Source of the DNA: JBFJKD01 sp041601945
Lineage (GTDB): Bacteria > Pseudomonadota > Gammaproteobacteria > Pseudomonadales > Porticoccaceae
Assembly (NCBI GenBank): GCA_041601945.1
Contig: JBFIHG010000009.1
Location: 9,918 to 73,917, forward strand
Direction: 5' to 3'
Length of the DNA: 64,000 bases
The notes beneath the pieces are model-generated. The model was not told the DNA's origin and made no database searches. It was given only the letters and a program-made list of their open reading frames with translations. This document shows positions 32,415-41,389 of this stretch, piece by piece. How positions within the stretch are numbered: the stretch's first letter is position 1; each line of letters begins with the position of its first letter. The translations under genes were made by a program, and so were the position numbers.

Positions 32415-34219
32415 ATTGCCTGCTTCAGTGTGTTGGTGCGCATGCCTATTGGGGGGGCTTCGTCGGGGTCGATGCGCACGTCCAGAAGAGTCGGTCCTGC
32501 TTGTGCGCAGATGTGTCGGGTGTCGAGATACAGTAAATCCTGTGGTGATTCGATTACATGGGCAGTTACCCCCAGCGCGCGCGCGAACGCCGCGAAATCT
32601 ACCTTGGGTAAAAGTGCGCCAATCTGCTCTGCTCGGGTCATTCTCTGGCCGTGCTTGACCATACCGTAAGCGCTGTCGTTGAGTACGACAAAAATAACGG
32701 TCAATTTATGCTCGACTGCGACGGTTATTTCTTGCCCGCTCATCAACATGCTGCCGTCGCCAGTAATACAGACAATCGGGTCGTCTGGGCGGGCGAAAGC
32801 CGCGCCGATGGCGCTGCCAATGGCCCAACCCATGGACGCGAACTCAAGTGTGGCCCGAAACCATCCGCCGCGATAATCCCTGCGTCCTGAGACTCTGCGG
32901 TCATAGGCGTGCAGATAATGAATCGCCCAGGAAAAACTGGCACCAGTATCGGCAAGATAACGGGTATTAGCGGGGAATATACGTGGCAGCTCGCGCATTA
33001 ATCGCTGCGGTTTGATGGGTGTAGCGTTGCTACAGTAACTCTGTTCCTGGTCCAGCGAAAAATTCCGCACAGGGCCATCATCTCCGAATTTTGTTGCGTT
33101 GTGGAGACGGTCCGGTACAGCGCGGGGGGATTCCATGGCGTCCCGTTTGTAGCGGGACAGTATTTTTTCGAAAATGGTTTCCAGATTTCCCTTAATATGC
33201 ATGGCGGCCATGGGCGTGCGTCGCAAATTGGCGGCGCTGGATTCTACGTGGATCAATCGCTGGTTAAACAGGAACGGATCCCAGCCATTACTGGCCCACT
33301 CGCTGAGATTGGCGCCCACCACAAATATTCGGTCGACTTCCGGACTGAACAGCACGCGCCGCGCTTCGTCGTGTCCGGAAAACCCTAATATGCCGCTGAA
33401 GGAAGGGTGGTAGGCGCTGATAAGACCTTTGCCGTGGGGTGTGGTGACGATCCTGGCGTTAATCATTAATGCCAAAGTGGAAATCAAATCTGCGGCGTCA
33501 CCCGCCTCTTCCCCGAGCAGGAATACGGGAAATTTTGCCGCCAGTAACTCCCAGTACAGTTGGTTTACCGCGTCGACGTCTAACAAAGCCGGCTTGTGCA
33601 GCAGATGGGGCAGATTGAAGCGCGGTGTCGGCAGGAGATAGGGCGCGCGCATGACATCAATGGGAATACTCAGGTGCACCGGCCCCATGGCCTCGAACGC
33701 TTTCATAATAGCCGACGCGAGCTTACCCTCAAGCTGGGCAGGGTGGGATACCAAGGTGCTGTAGTGGGTGCAATTGTCAAACAGCGCAACGGTGTTGATA
33801 CCGGTGCAGGACGATTCCTGAAAGGCGCCGCGGCCAAAGGTGGCAAGCGCTGTTTGGGCAGTGATCACCAGCAGCGGCACGTTGTTTTCAAAGGCTGACG
33901 CCACGCCAGTCAGGAGATTCGTGGCTCCCGGTCCGGTGGTCGCGCAACATACGCCCAGTTTTCCGGTATTACTGGAATAGCCGTCAGCCATAAAGGCGGC
34001 GCCGGTTTCGTGACGCGCGGTGATTGAGCGCGGCCCGGCGCGCCGTTCGCTGCGGGCGAGGGCGTTGTATAGAGGCTCGATCGCGCCACCGGGAATACCA
34101 AAAACATACTCCACCCCCAGTTGTTCCAGATACGCAATAATCAGATCACCGTGTTCTGGAAGCACCTCATTGTGCGCGTCGCCTCCCGTGTCTGGTAACA
34201 CTTTAAATACTGTATCCAT
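32411..34219 (-). CDS. Thiamine-diphosphate-dependent enzyme, acetolactate-synthase-like
   Basis: A 602-residue ThDP enzyme with the three-domain layout of acetolactate synthase. The pyrimidine-binding domain has VEYVFGIPGGAIEPLYNAL and the activating Glu71 in TARHETGAAFMADGY. A central Rossmann-like domain (about 215-370) follows. The cofactor domain has ITGDGSMLMSGQE (about 485) and LNDSAYGMVKHGQ. Residue Gln in GAFQE is also kept. No regulatory subunit, ilvC or ilvD is adjacent, so valine/isoleucine synthesis is unlikely. It is the first gene of the six-gene operon and overlaps the next by 4 bases. Substrate unknown: an alpha-keto acid decarboxylated and perhaps ligated to an acceptor is a family-level expectation. 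Confidence 0.85.
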   Translation of the reverse strand: MDTVFKVLPDTGGDAHNEVLPEHGDLIIAYLEQLGVEYVFGIPGGAIEPLYNALARSERRAGPRSITARHETGAAFMADGYSSNTGKLGVCCATTGPGATNLLTGVASAFENNVPLLVITAQTALATFGRGAFQESSCTGINTVALFDNCTHYSTLVSHPAQLEGKLASAIMKAFEAMGPVHLSIPIDVMRAPYLLPTPRFNLPHLLHKPALLDVDAVNQLYWELLAAKFPVFLLGEEAGDAADLISTLALMINARIVTTPHGKGLISAYHPSFSGILGFSGHDEARRVLFSPEVDRIFVVGANLSEWASNGWDPFLFNQRLIHVESSAANLRRTPMAAMHIKGNLETIFEKILSRYKRDAMESPRAVPDRLHNATKFGDDGPVRNFSLDQEQSYCSNATPIKPQRLMRELPRIFPANTRYLADTGASFSWAIHYLHAYDRRVSGRRDYRGGWFRATLEFASMGWAIGSAIGAAFARPDDPIVCITGDGSMLMSGQEITVAVEHKLTVIFVVLNDSAYGMVKHGQRMTRAEQIGALLPKVDFAAFARALGVTAHVIESPQDLLYLDTRHICAQAGPTLLDVRIDPDEAPPIGMRTNTLKQAI

Positions 34220-34451
34220 GGATAAAAACCGTTATGAATATCAGGAGCTTGTATGGGGTTTATAATTTTTTTTGATATTAACTGCTATAACGCTCTATTG
34301 CCAATACTAAAACACGCTAAAATCTCCACATGGGTCATTGTTTGCCGAGTTTGCGAGGTCTATAGCACAATGGGCATCTCATGGAGCAAAACCCACCGGC
34401 AAGTGCCTGACAGGCCACAAAATTTAGAGCAAGACAACAGAGTAATAAATC
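34220..34451. promoter_or_regulatory. Divergent control region between the ThDP operon and the aminotransferase
   Basis: A 232-base AT-rich gap between divergent starts, so it must hold promoters in both directions. A TATAAT is visible at 34261-34266 on the plus strand without a matching -35. On the minus strand TTGGCA and TTAATA elements with a 17-base spacer precede the operon. These are weak by-eye candidates. No riboswitch fold was recognised. Confidence 0.4.
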
Positions 34452-35771
34452 ATGTCCGACCTTAATCTCGAGTGCTGGTGGCAACCGTTCACCAACGTGC
34501 GCGGTTTTCGCGCTAATCCACGCTTGATCGAACGCGCTGAGGGCTGCTTTCTCTACACGCCAGATGGTCGCGACATACTGGATATTACTGCCGGACTGTG
34601 GTGCGCAAACTTGGGACATGGTCGTCGAGAAGTGGCGGATGCGGTGCATCGACAACTGATGCATATGGACTTTGCTCCGCCGTTCCAGTTTGGCTCGCCG
34701 GTTACCTTTCGTTTCGCCGAGAAACTGGTGGAACACGCACCGAGCGGATTGAATCGTGTGTTCTTCACCAATTCCGGTTCCGAGTCGGTAGAAACTGCAA
34801 TGAAAATTGCATTCGCCTACCAGCGCGCCCGGGGTAAAGGCAGCAAGACGCGCTTCGTGGCGCGGGAGCGAGGTTATCACGGCGTAAATATCGGCAGTAC
34901 GTCCCTGCAGGGTATTCCCAACAACCGCAAGGGTTTTCCTACTCTCGATACAGTGGATTTTCTGCCGGATATGCTCGATATCACTGCCAGCGCTTTCAGT
35001 CGCGGTTTGCCTGAACAGGGTGCGGATAAAGCCCGTGCGCTGGAAAAAATTATCGCCAGCCGTGGCGCGGAAAATATTTGCGCGGTCGTGGTGGAGCCGA
35101 TTGTCGGCGCCGGCGGTATGGTGCCGCCACCGCGCGGCTATTTACAGTTGCTGCGCACGATCTGCGACGCGCACGACATTCTGCTGATTTTCGATGAAGT
35201 CGTCACCGGTTTTGGCCGCAGTGGTTCGGCGTTTGCGGCTATAGAGCTCGACGTCACGCCGGATATTATGACCACCGCCAAAGCCATTAATGGCGGCACG
35301 GTGCCCATGGGCGGCGTTTTTATCAAGCAAGTGATTCAGGAAACCATTTTTGATGCCGCTCCGCAGGGCGTGCCTGAAATATTTCACGGCAACACCTATG
35401 CCGGTGCACCGGTGGCAGCAGCGGCGGGATTGGCGGCCTTTGAGATTTATGAGCGGGAGGGGTTGTTGACTCGGGCATCTGGTCCCATTGGCAAATACTG
35501 GGAAAACGCGTTGCACAGTCTGCGGGATATTCCACACCTTATTGATATTCGTAATTACGGGTTGTTGGGGGCCATCACCTTCGCGCCCAATCCCGGAAAA
35601 TATCCAACCGGCGTCGGCGTGCCGGTACATAATCGGTGTTTCGAGAACGGACTGCTGTGCCGGGCGGTGGCTGACAATATGGTTATGTCGCCACCGCTGA
35701 CGATTTCGGAGTCGGAAATCGATTTGTTTATCGAACGCTTGCGCAAATCTATTGCGGATGTTCTGGGGTAA
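34452..35771 (+). CDS. Class III omega-aminotransferase (beta-alanine/pyruvate type)
   Basis: PLP enzyme of 439 residues that moves an amino group from an omega-amino acid or amine, usually to pyruvate. Typical features are WWQPFTNVRGFRANPRLI at the start (beta-alanine:pyruvate transaminase type), FFTNSGSESVETAMKIA, ERGYHGVN, ILLIFDEVVTGFGRSGS with the PLP-ring aspartate-type block, and Lys277 in TTAKAINGG as the Schiff-base lysine. Taurine or other omega-amines cannot be excluded. It diverges from the ThDP operon and lies 84 bases before the formaldehyde dehydrogenase gene. Confidence 0.9.
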   Translation: MSDLNLECWWQPFTNVRGFRANPRLIERAEGCFLYTPDGRDILDITAGLWCANLGHGRREVADAVHRQLMHMDFAPPFQFGSPVTFRFAEKLVEHAPSGLNRVFFTNSGSESVETAMKIAFAYQRARGKGSKTRFVARERGYHGVNIGSTSLQGIPNNRKGFPTLDTVDFLPDMLDITASAFSRGLPEQGADKARALEKIIASRGAENICAVVVEPIVGAGGMVPPPRGYLQLLRTICDAHDILLIFDEVVTGFGRSGSAFAAIELDVTPDIMTTAKAINGGTVPMGGVFIKQVIQETIFDAAPQGVPEIFHGNTYAGAPVAAAAGLAAFEIYEREGLLTRASGPIGKYWENALHSLRDIPHLIDIRNYGLLGAITFAPNPGKYPTGVGVPVHNRCFENGLLCRAVADNMVMSPPLTISESEIDLFIERLRKSIADVLG

Positions 35772-35855
35772 TCAAGCGCGGCGCCAGCCAGGGCCAGCGC
35801 ACAGATTTAAACCAGGCAGGGCCAACAGAGAATAAATGACAAGGAGTATTGGTTG

Positions 35856-36962
35856 ATGAAAACCCGTGCGGCGGTTGCGGTCAGAGCGGGGCAGCCATTG
35901 GAAATCCACGAGGTGGATCTCGACGGGCCCAGGTCCGGCGAAGTGCTGGTTGAGATAAAAGCCACGGGTGTATGTCACACCGATGCCTTCACTCTTTCTG
36001 GCGATGACCCGGAAGGCGCGTTTCCGGCCATTCTCGGGCACGAGGGTGCGGGCGTAGTGGTGGAAGTGGGTGCGGGTGTCACCAGCGTACAGCCCGGCGA
36101 TCATGTGATACCGCTGTATACGCCGGAGTGTCGCCAGTGCGACTATTGTTTGCATCCTAAAACCAATCTGTGTCAGGCCATTCGCACTACCCAGGGCCAG
36201 GGTGTAATGCCAGATGGTAGCAGCCGGTTTTCGCTAAACGGTGAAAAAATTCTGCACTACATGGGTTGCTCTACCTTTTCAAATTACACGGTGCTACCGG
36301 AAATCGCGGTAGCCAAGATTCGCAAGGATGCGCCCTTTGACAAGGTGTGTTACATCGGCTGCGGTGTTACCACTGGTGTTGGTGCGGTGGTATATCGGGC
36401 CCAGGTAAAACCCGGTAGCCGGGTGGTGGTGTTTGGGTTGGGTGGCATCGGGCTCAACGTGATTCAGGGTGCGCGCATGGTCGGTGCACGACAAATTATT
36501 GGAGTGGATCTCAACCCAGATAAAGTTGCGCTGGCGCAAAAATTTGGCATGACGGATTTTATAAATCCAGCACATACACCCGACGTGGTCGAAGCGATAC
36601 TCGACCTTACCGGCGGCGGTGCGGATTATAGTTTTGAATGCATTGGCAATGTGGAGGTTATGCGCCAGGCGCTGGAATGCTGTCACAAGGGCTGGGGCGA
36701 GTCTTATATTATTGGTGTCGCCGGTGCCGGGCAGGAAATTTCTACGCGGCCCTTTCAGTTAGTCACCGGGCGATCCTGGCACGGCGTGGCGTTTGGCGGT
36801 GCCCGCGGTCGTACCGATGTGCCGACTATTGTCGACTGGTACATGGAAGGCAAAATCAATATTGACGATCTCATTACCCACACCATGCCGCTTGAACAAA
36901 TTAATACCGCGTTTGATTTGATGCATTCCGGGGACAGTATTCGTTCGGTGGTAATTTTTTAA
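35856..36962 (+). CDS. frmA: S-(hydroxymethyl)glutathione dehydrogenase / class III alcohol dehydrogenase
   Basis: NAD- and zinc-dependent enzyme that oxidises the glutathione adduct of formaldehyde, 368 residues. Catalytic zinc ligands Cys40 (GVCHTDAF) and His62 (GHEGAG) are present, with the structural zinc cysteines at 92, 95, 98 and 106 (ECRQCDYC...LC). The Rossmann loop is VFGLGGIGLNVIQGA. I use ATG 35856, correctly spaced from AAGGAG at 35841; the frame also offers TTG one codon earlier. The usual partner, S-formylglutathione hydrolase (frmB), is not next to it. Confidence 0.95.
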   Translation: MKTRAAVAVRAGQPLEIHEVDLDGPRSGEVLVEIKATGVCHTDAFTLSGDDPEGAFPAILGHEGAGVVVEVGAGVTSVQPGDHVIPLYTPECRQCDYCLHPKTNLCQAIRTTQGQGVMPDGSSRFSLNGEKILHYMGCSTFSNYTVLPEIAVAKIRKDAPFDKVCYIGCGVTTGVGAVVYRAQVKPGSRVVVFGLGGIGLNVIQGARMVGARQIIGVDLNPDKVALAQKFGMTDFINPAHTPDVVEAILDLTGGGADYSFECIGNVEVMRQALECCHKGWGESYIIGVAGAGQEISTRPFQLVTGRSWHGVAFGGARGRTDVPTIVDWYMEGKINIDDLITHTMPLEQINTAFDLMHSGDSIRSVVIF

Positions 36963-37091
36963 TATCCCGTTGGCCAGCTTGGTGAACTGACAGTAGCGTT
37001 AAATGCCGTCCGCCACGCGACAGCAAACAGTGCTAAGCTGCGTGCTTTAGCCGCCTGAAGCGTAGCGATCTGATGCTGTAGCGGTGGTTTA

Positions 37092-38096
37092 ATGGTAATA
37101 CATGGCATGACGTCGCAGCCCCTCCATCCGTTTGACTCCCTGACACCGGACTTTCTGATTGATGCAATCGAGAGTCAGGGACTGCTCTGCGATGGACGTT
37201 TTTTTCCGCTCAACAGTTACGAAAACCGCGTGTATCAAATTGGTATCGAAAACAGCGAGCCGATTATCGCCAAATTTTATCGCCCGCAACGCTGGACCGA
37301 TCTGCAGATAGAAGAAGAACATCAATTTTGTTTTGAACTGGTTGCCCACGAATTGCCGGTGGTGCCACCCTGGCAAAATGAGCGCGGCGACAGTCTGTTC
37401 GAGTTCGGTGATTTTCGCTTTGCGTTGTTTAAACGTCGCGGTGGTCGTGCGCCAGAGTTGGGGGATCTGGACAGTTTGTTTACGATTGGACGGTTGATGG
37501 GACGTATTCATCTGGTGGGTGCCGCCAAACCGTTCTTGCACCGCCCCGTTCTGGATCTCGAGAGCTACGGTTATCAGAGTGTGGCAACGATTAGCGAGGG
37601 ATTTATCCCAGCGTCATTGGGCGCTTCCTACCAGGCCATCGCCACGGATTTACTGCAGGCATTGCAGGAGAAATTAGCATCCCTGGCGGATGTACCGTTA
37701 CTGCGTACCCACGGAGATTGTCACATCGGCAACATTTTGTGGCGGGATGACACGCCGCATTTTGTGGATTTTGACGATGCGCGCATGGCGCCGGCGATTC
37801 AGGACCTGTGGATGTTACTTTCGGGTGAGCGAACGGAGCAGATAGTGCAGCTTTCGGAAATCGTCGCGGGCTATAACGAGTTTTCCGAGCTGCATCCCCG
37901 CGAACTACAGTTGATAGAAGCGCTGCGTACCTTGCGCATATTGCATCACACCGCCTGGATCGCCAGGCGCTGGGACGACCCGGCTTTTCCCAGAGCCTTT
38001 TCCTGGTTTAATACGGAACGCTTCTGGGGCGAGCACATCATGGAATTGCGTGAACAGTACGCCGCACTGGCGCAGCCGCCGCTAACGTTACTGTGA
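37092..38096 (+). CDS. srkA: Stress response kinase A (YihE family)
   Basis: Serine/threonine protein kinase of the aminoglycoside-phosphotransferase fold, 334 residues, which in E. coli counters stress-induced death through the MazF pathway. Visible are NRVYQIGIE and PIIAKFYRPQRWTD (ATP-binding lysine), the catalytic loop LRTHGDCHIGNILW and FVDFDDARMAPAIQDLW for metal binding. ATG 37107 (MTSQPLHPF) is an alternative start; neither has a clear ribosome site. It converges with purU over 40 bases. Confidence 0.93.
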   Translation: MVIHGMTSQPLHPFDSLTPDFLIDAIESQGLLCDGRFFPLNSYENRVYQIGIENSEPIIAKFYRPQRWTDLQIEEEHQFCFELVAHELPVVPPWQNERGDSLFEFGDFRFALFKRRGGRAPELGDLDSLFTIGRLMGRIHLVGAAKPFLHRPVLDLESYGYQSVATISEGFIPASLGASYQAIATDLLQALQEKLASLADVPLLRTHGDCHIGNILWRDDTPHFVDFDDARMAPAIQDLWMLLSGERTEQIVQLSEIVAGYNEFSELHPRELQLIEALRTLRILHHTAWIARRWDDPAFPRAFSWFNTERFWGEHIMELREQYAALAQPPLTLL

Positions 38097-38136
38097 TGTC
38101 GACGTGATCAATGCCGAGTGACGGCACCTGGTGGGC

Positions 38137-38994
38137 TTATTCAAACACGATAGTTTTATTGCCGTGCACCAGTACTCGATCTTCGAGGTGGTAGCGCAAG
38201 CCCCGCGCCAGTACCAGTTTTTCCATATCCTTGCCCTTGCGCACCATGTCATCCACGGCATCGTGATGACTGATGCGGGTGACGTCCTGATCAATAATGG
38301 GGCCAGCATCGAGTTCCTCGGTGACGTAGTGGCAGGTCGCACCAATCAGTTTCACGCCCCGTTCAGCGGCCTGATGATAGGGTTTTGCACCGGCAAAGGC
38401 TGGTAAAAAACTGTGGTGGATATTGATAATACGCGCCGGGTATTGCGCACAGATGGTGTCGGGCAGCACCTGCATGTAGCGGGCCAGAACAATGGTGTCC
38501 GGTTGCAGCTCGGCGAGCAACGCCGCCACCGCAGCAAAATGTCGCTGTTTGTTGGCGGGTATGGCGGGCAGGTGATGGTAGGGTAGCTGGTGCCACTCCA
38601 CGTAGCTGCGCAGATCGTCGTGATTTGAAATGACGGCGGCAATGTCAAACAACAACTCCTTGCTACGCCAACGGTACAGTAAATCAGAGAGGCAGTGTGC
38701 CTGTTTGCTGGCCATAATCACCACGCGCTTGGGGGTCGCGGTGTCGGTAATTTGCCAGCGCATCTTGAAACGACTGGCAACCGACCCAAAGCGCGCTTTC
38801 AGCTCGTTCAGGTCGTAGCGCAGCGAATCGGCGGCGATGACCTGGCGCGTATAAAACCAGTTGCTGTTCGGATCCCGATAGTGATTAGCCTCAACGATCA
38901 GCCCACCTTCGTCGGCAAAAAAGGAACTCACTGCGGCGACGATGCCGACGCTGTCCGGGCAAGAAAGAATTAATCGAAAATTGTGTTCGGCCAT
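38137..38994 (-). CDS. purU: Formyltetrahydrofolate deformylase
   Basis: Hydrolyses 10-formyl-THF to formate and THF, balancing one-carbon pools. The N-terminal ACT domain (FRLILSCPDSVGIVAAVSSF) is followed by the formyltransferase-like domain with VIMASKQAHCLSDLLYRW, the catalytic segment IINIHHSFLPAFAGAKPY, and GATCHYVTEELDAGPIIDQD. The start was moved to ATG 38994 (285 residues), which has AGGGAG 7 bases upstream and gives the usual family length. The longer frame to 39072 adds 26 residues without family similarity. Confidence 0.95.
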   Translation of the reverse strand: MAEHNFRLILSCPDSVGIVAAVSSFFADEGGLIVEANHYRDPNSNWFYTRQVIAADSLRYDLNELKARFGSVASRFKMRWQITDTATPKRVVIMASKQAHCLSDLLYRWRSKELLFDIAAVISNHDDLRSYVEWHQLPYHHLPAIPANKQRHFAAVAALLAELQPDTIVLARYMQVLPDTICAQYPARIINIHHSFLPAFAGAKPYHQAAERGVKLIGATCHYVTEELDAGPIIDQDVTRISHHDAVDDMVRKGKDMEKLVLARGLRYHLEDRVLVHGNKTIVFE

Positions 38995-39149
38995 GATCGC
39001 TCCCTGGTGGGCTAATTGTGCCTTATTTGCACCTTGTTGGGGTAGTCGCAACGGGACGGAAGGCCAAATCAAACGGATGGGGATTGTTGTGTGGCGATGG
39101 TTTTTATGGCTTGCTAACGGCGATGGAATGATTAGGGGGTGGATAAGAT

Positions 39150-39638
39150 ATGCGGATATTGACGCTGGTAATGGCGCTACTCCTGAGCATCAGCCTGCCC
39201 TTGTATGCCGAGGAGGTGCATCGCTGGGTAGACGCGGATGGCAATGTGCATTTTAGCGACCAAATGCCGGAGCAGGTGGCGCCTGAAAAAGTTCAGACGC
39301 AGGTGATTGATAACCGGATAAACACGTTTACCAGTATTGAAGTGACTGCCTCAGACTTTCTTGGTGCCCGCGAGCAGGCACGGATCGACAAAGCTAATTC
39401 CAGAGGCAAGAGTGTCGTTATGTACAGTGCCGTCTGGTGTGGCGTGTGTAAAAAAGCGCGACGCTATTTTGTCGATAACGGCATTCCGTTTAGCGAATTT
39501 GATGTTGAAACTTCGCAACAGGGCCGGGAGGATTTTGAGCGTCTGGGTGGCCGTGGTGTACCAATTATTCTGGTGGACGACGCGCGCATGAATGGCTTTA
39601 ATGCAGCGCGCTTTGCGCAGCTTTATCGAAACGAGTAA
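39150..39638 (+). CDS. Exported DUF4124-glutaredoxin fusion
   Basis: A 162-residue secreted protein. Signal peptide at 1-20 (ILTLVMALLLSISLPLYA). The DUF4124 module follows (EEVHRWVDADGNVHFSDQMP, 21-40), then a glutaredoxin/thioredoxin-like domain from about 85 with the redox motif CGVC (AVWCGVCKKAR) and the cis-proline segment GGRGVPIILVDD. Both cysteines are present, so periplasmic thiol chemistry is likely. The target is unknown. It is isolated, between purU (divergent) and a convergent nitroreductase. Confidence 0.82.
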   Translation: MRILTLVMALLLSISLPLYAEEVHRWVDADGNVHFSDQMPEQVAPEKVQTQVIDNRINTFTSIEVTASDFLGAREQARIDKANSRGKSVVMYSAVWCGVCKKARRYFVDNGIPFSEFDVETSQQGREDFERLGGRGVPIILVDDARMNGFNAARFAQLYRNE

Positions 39639-39719
39639 TCGATAAATTTTAAAACGTTTGTTTCCTGTGGCACCACATTGAATGTCTGGCTGGCCTTAAC
39701 ATTAGCCTGGCGTTTCCAT

Positions 39720-40400
39720 TTAGTCGTCGAAACCCATAAAAGTCGCAAAATCATCCACCTCTCCGCGCCCACTTTTAACCTGATTGGCGGGGTGATTAGG
39801 ATCTATATGACCGAGCGCCATACCTGAATAAATAATATAGTCGTAGGGTATGTCCAGTACCTCGTGGACGGTGCGATTCACATTTTGCCAGAAGCCCTGG
39901 GCGCAGGTATGCAGGCCGAATTCCCGCGCCAGTAAAATCACGTTGCCCATAAATATTCCGAGATCGTTGAGCTGTCCCGGCCACAGGGTTTTGTGAATGG
40001 TAAACATTAAGCCCACTGGGGCATCAAAAAAATAAAAATTTCTGAGCATTTGTTCGGCGCGCGCGATCTTGTCGCGCCGATCGATACCCAGTGCCGAATA
40101 GAGGGCCTTGCCGACGTCAAATCTACGGGTTTTATAGGGCTGCACCCACTTTACCGGATAGCCCAGATACTCCCGCGGTTGCTCGCCGTCGGGATTGGCG
40201 GTGAACGAAGCGATGGCGCGATCTACCAGTTCCTGGCGTTTTTCCCCGGTCACGACATGTACATGCCAGGGCTGGATGTTGCCTCCGGAGGGTGCCAGTC
40301 GGGCGAGATTGAGTATCTCTCTGACAGTATCCTGGGATACTGCGGTATCGAGAAATGCGCGGCAGGAAATACGGCTTTCAATGGCCTCAGTTACATTCAC
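39720..40400 (-). CDS. Nitroreductase family oxidoreductase
   Basis: FMN-dependent NAD(P)H oxidoreductase of 226 residues. SRISCRAFLDTAVSQDTV near the N terminus is the flavin-phosphate binding region (SxRxF), followed by NLARLAPSGGNIQPWHVHVV, the SSGN.QPW-type block, LGIFMGNVILLAREFGLHTC, and a C-terminal GMALGHIDP. The natural substrate is not predictable (quinones, nitro compounds or enones are all known in the family). It lies 72 bases upstream of and opposite in reading order to nothing obvious; rpiA precedes it on the same strand. Confidence 0.9.
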   Translation of the reverse strand: MNVTEAIESRISCRAFLDTAVSQDTVREILNLARLAPSGGNIQPWHVHVVTGEKRQELVDRAIASFTANPDGEQPREYLGYPVKWVQPYKTRRFDVGKALYSALGIDRRDKIARAEQMLRNFYFFDAPVGLMFTIHKTLWPGQLNDLGIFMGNVILLAREFGLHTCAQGFWQNVNRTVHEVLDIPYDYIIYSGMALGHIDPNHPANQVKSGRGEVDDFATFMGFDD

Positions 40401-40472
40401 GATGGGTGCTCAGTTGTCCAGTGGGTGGTGGTTTTGACAGATAGTTTTTTTGAGCGATAGTTGTGATGAGGG

Positions 40473-41153
40473 TTAATTTTTACGCCGAATGGTTTGTACT
40501 CCATCGCTACCGGCAAGTAGTAACAGATCGGCTGGGCGCAGCGCGAACAGGCCGCAGGTGACTACGCCGGTGATGTTATTCAGTTTTTCTTCAAGAGCCC
40601 GGGGAGAGCCGATGGGGTACAGGTTGTGTACATCGAGAATCACGTTGCCATTATCCGTCACCACGCCTTCCCGGTACACCGGTCCACCGCCCATCTTCAG
40701 CAGCTCCCGGGCCACGTAACTGCGGGCCATGGGAATCACTTCAACCGGAATTGCGAATGCGCCGAGATGGTCGACCCATTTGCTGTGATCGGCGATGCAA
40801 ACAAATTCTCGCGCTACCGCGGCTACGATTTTTTCCTGGGTCAGGGCGGCGCCACCACCCTTGACCATTTCCAGTCTCGGGTCGACCTCGTCGGCCCCAT
40901 CCACGTAAATTTCAACGCTGTCGACCGCATTCAAATCGTAAACCGGGATTTTATGTTCACGCAAGCGCTGCGCCGACGCGGTCGACGTGGTCACCGTCCC
41001 TGCGATACGCCCTTTTTTTTCCGCGAGCAGATCGATGAAATAGTTCGTGGTGGAACCGGTACCGACGCCGACAATGCTGTCAAAACCAGTTTTGGTCAAC
41101 ACGTAATCGAGGGCAGCGCGGGCCGCCGCCTGTTTGCATTGTTCCTGGGTCAT
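40473..41153 (-). CDS. rpiA: Ribose-5-phosphate isomerase A
   Basis: Interconverts ribose-5-phosphate and ribulose-5-phosphate in the pentose phosphate pathway; 226 residues. Signature segments are VGVGTGSTTNYFIDLL, YVDGADEVDP with the catalytic aspartates, MVKGGGAALTQEKIVAA with the catalytic Glu, and FVCIADHSKWV. It diverges from ilvA, an arrangement shared with Pseudomonas. Confidence 0.97.
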   Translation of the reverse strand: MTQEQCKQAAARAALDYVLTKTGFDSIVGVGTGSTTNYFIDLLAEKKGRIAGTVTTSTASAQRLREHKIPVYDLNAVDSVEIYVDGADEVDPRLEMVKGGGAALTQEKIVAAVAREFVCIADHSKWVDHLGAFAIPVEVIPMARSYVARELLKMGGGPVYREGVVTDNGNVILDVHNLYPIGSPRALEEKLNNITGVVTCGLFALRPADLLLLAGSDGVQTIRRKN

Positions 41154-41178
41154 CGCAGACTCCCTTGGTCAGGGGGCA

Positions 41179-41207
41179 ATTATACGAAAGCTGTAGCGCA
41201 TCACCAG
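41179..41207 (-). promoter_or_regulatory. Candidate rpiA promoter
   Basis: A perfect minus-strand TATAAT at 41184-41179, about 26 bases before the rpiA ATG. The -35 region (TGGTGA or CTGGTG, 16-17 bases upstream) is a poor match. The -10 is the main support. Confidence 0.35.
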
Positions 41208-41389
41208 TCATGTTCGCCGCGCTGGCGTTATGGCAGGCGACTATTTACCATAACCCCTGTTGCACTGATCGCTTTTGCTGAGATCTCCAGCCTAAAACTA
41301 TCCGCTGTAGGTCGGATTTATCGCTTTTGGGGTTGATTGGCCGCTATTATGGCCATCAGCAAATTGATTTGATAAGGATACCGGGACTC

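Noticed and set aside
32411..34219. Calling the ThDP enzyme IlvB/IlvI acetolactate synthase
   Set aside because: Overall layout fits, but there is no small subunit or other branched-chain gene nearby, and the partners are citrate-synthase-like genes, so the substrate is left open.
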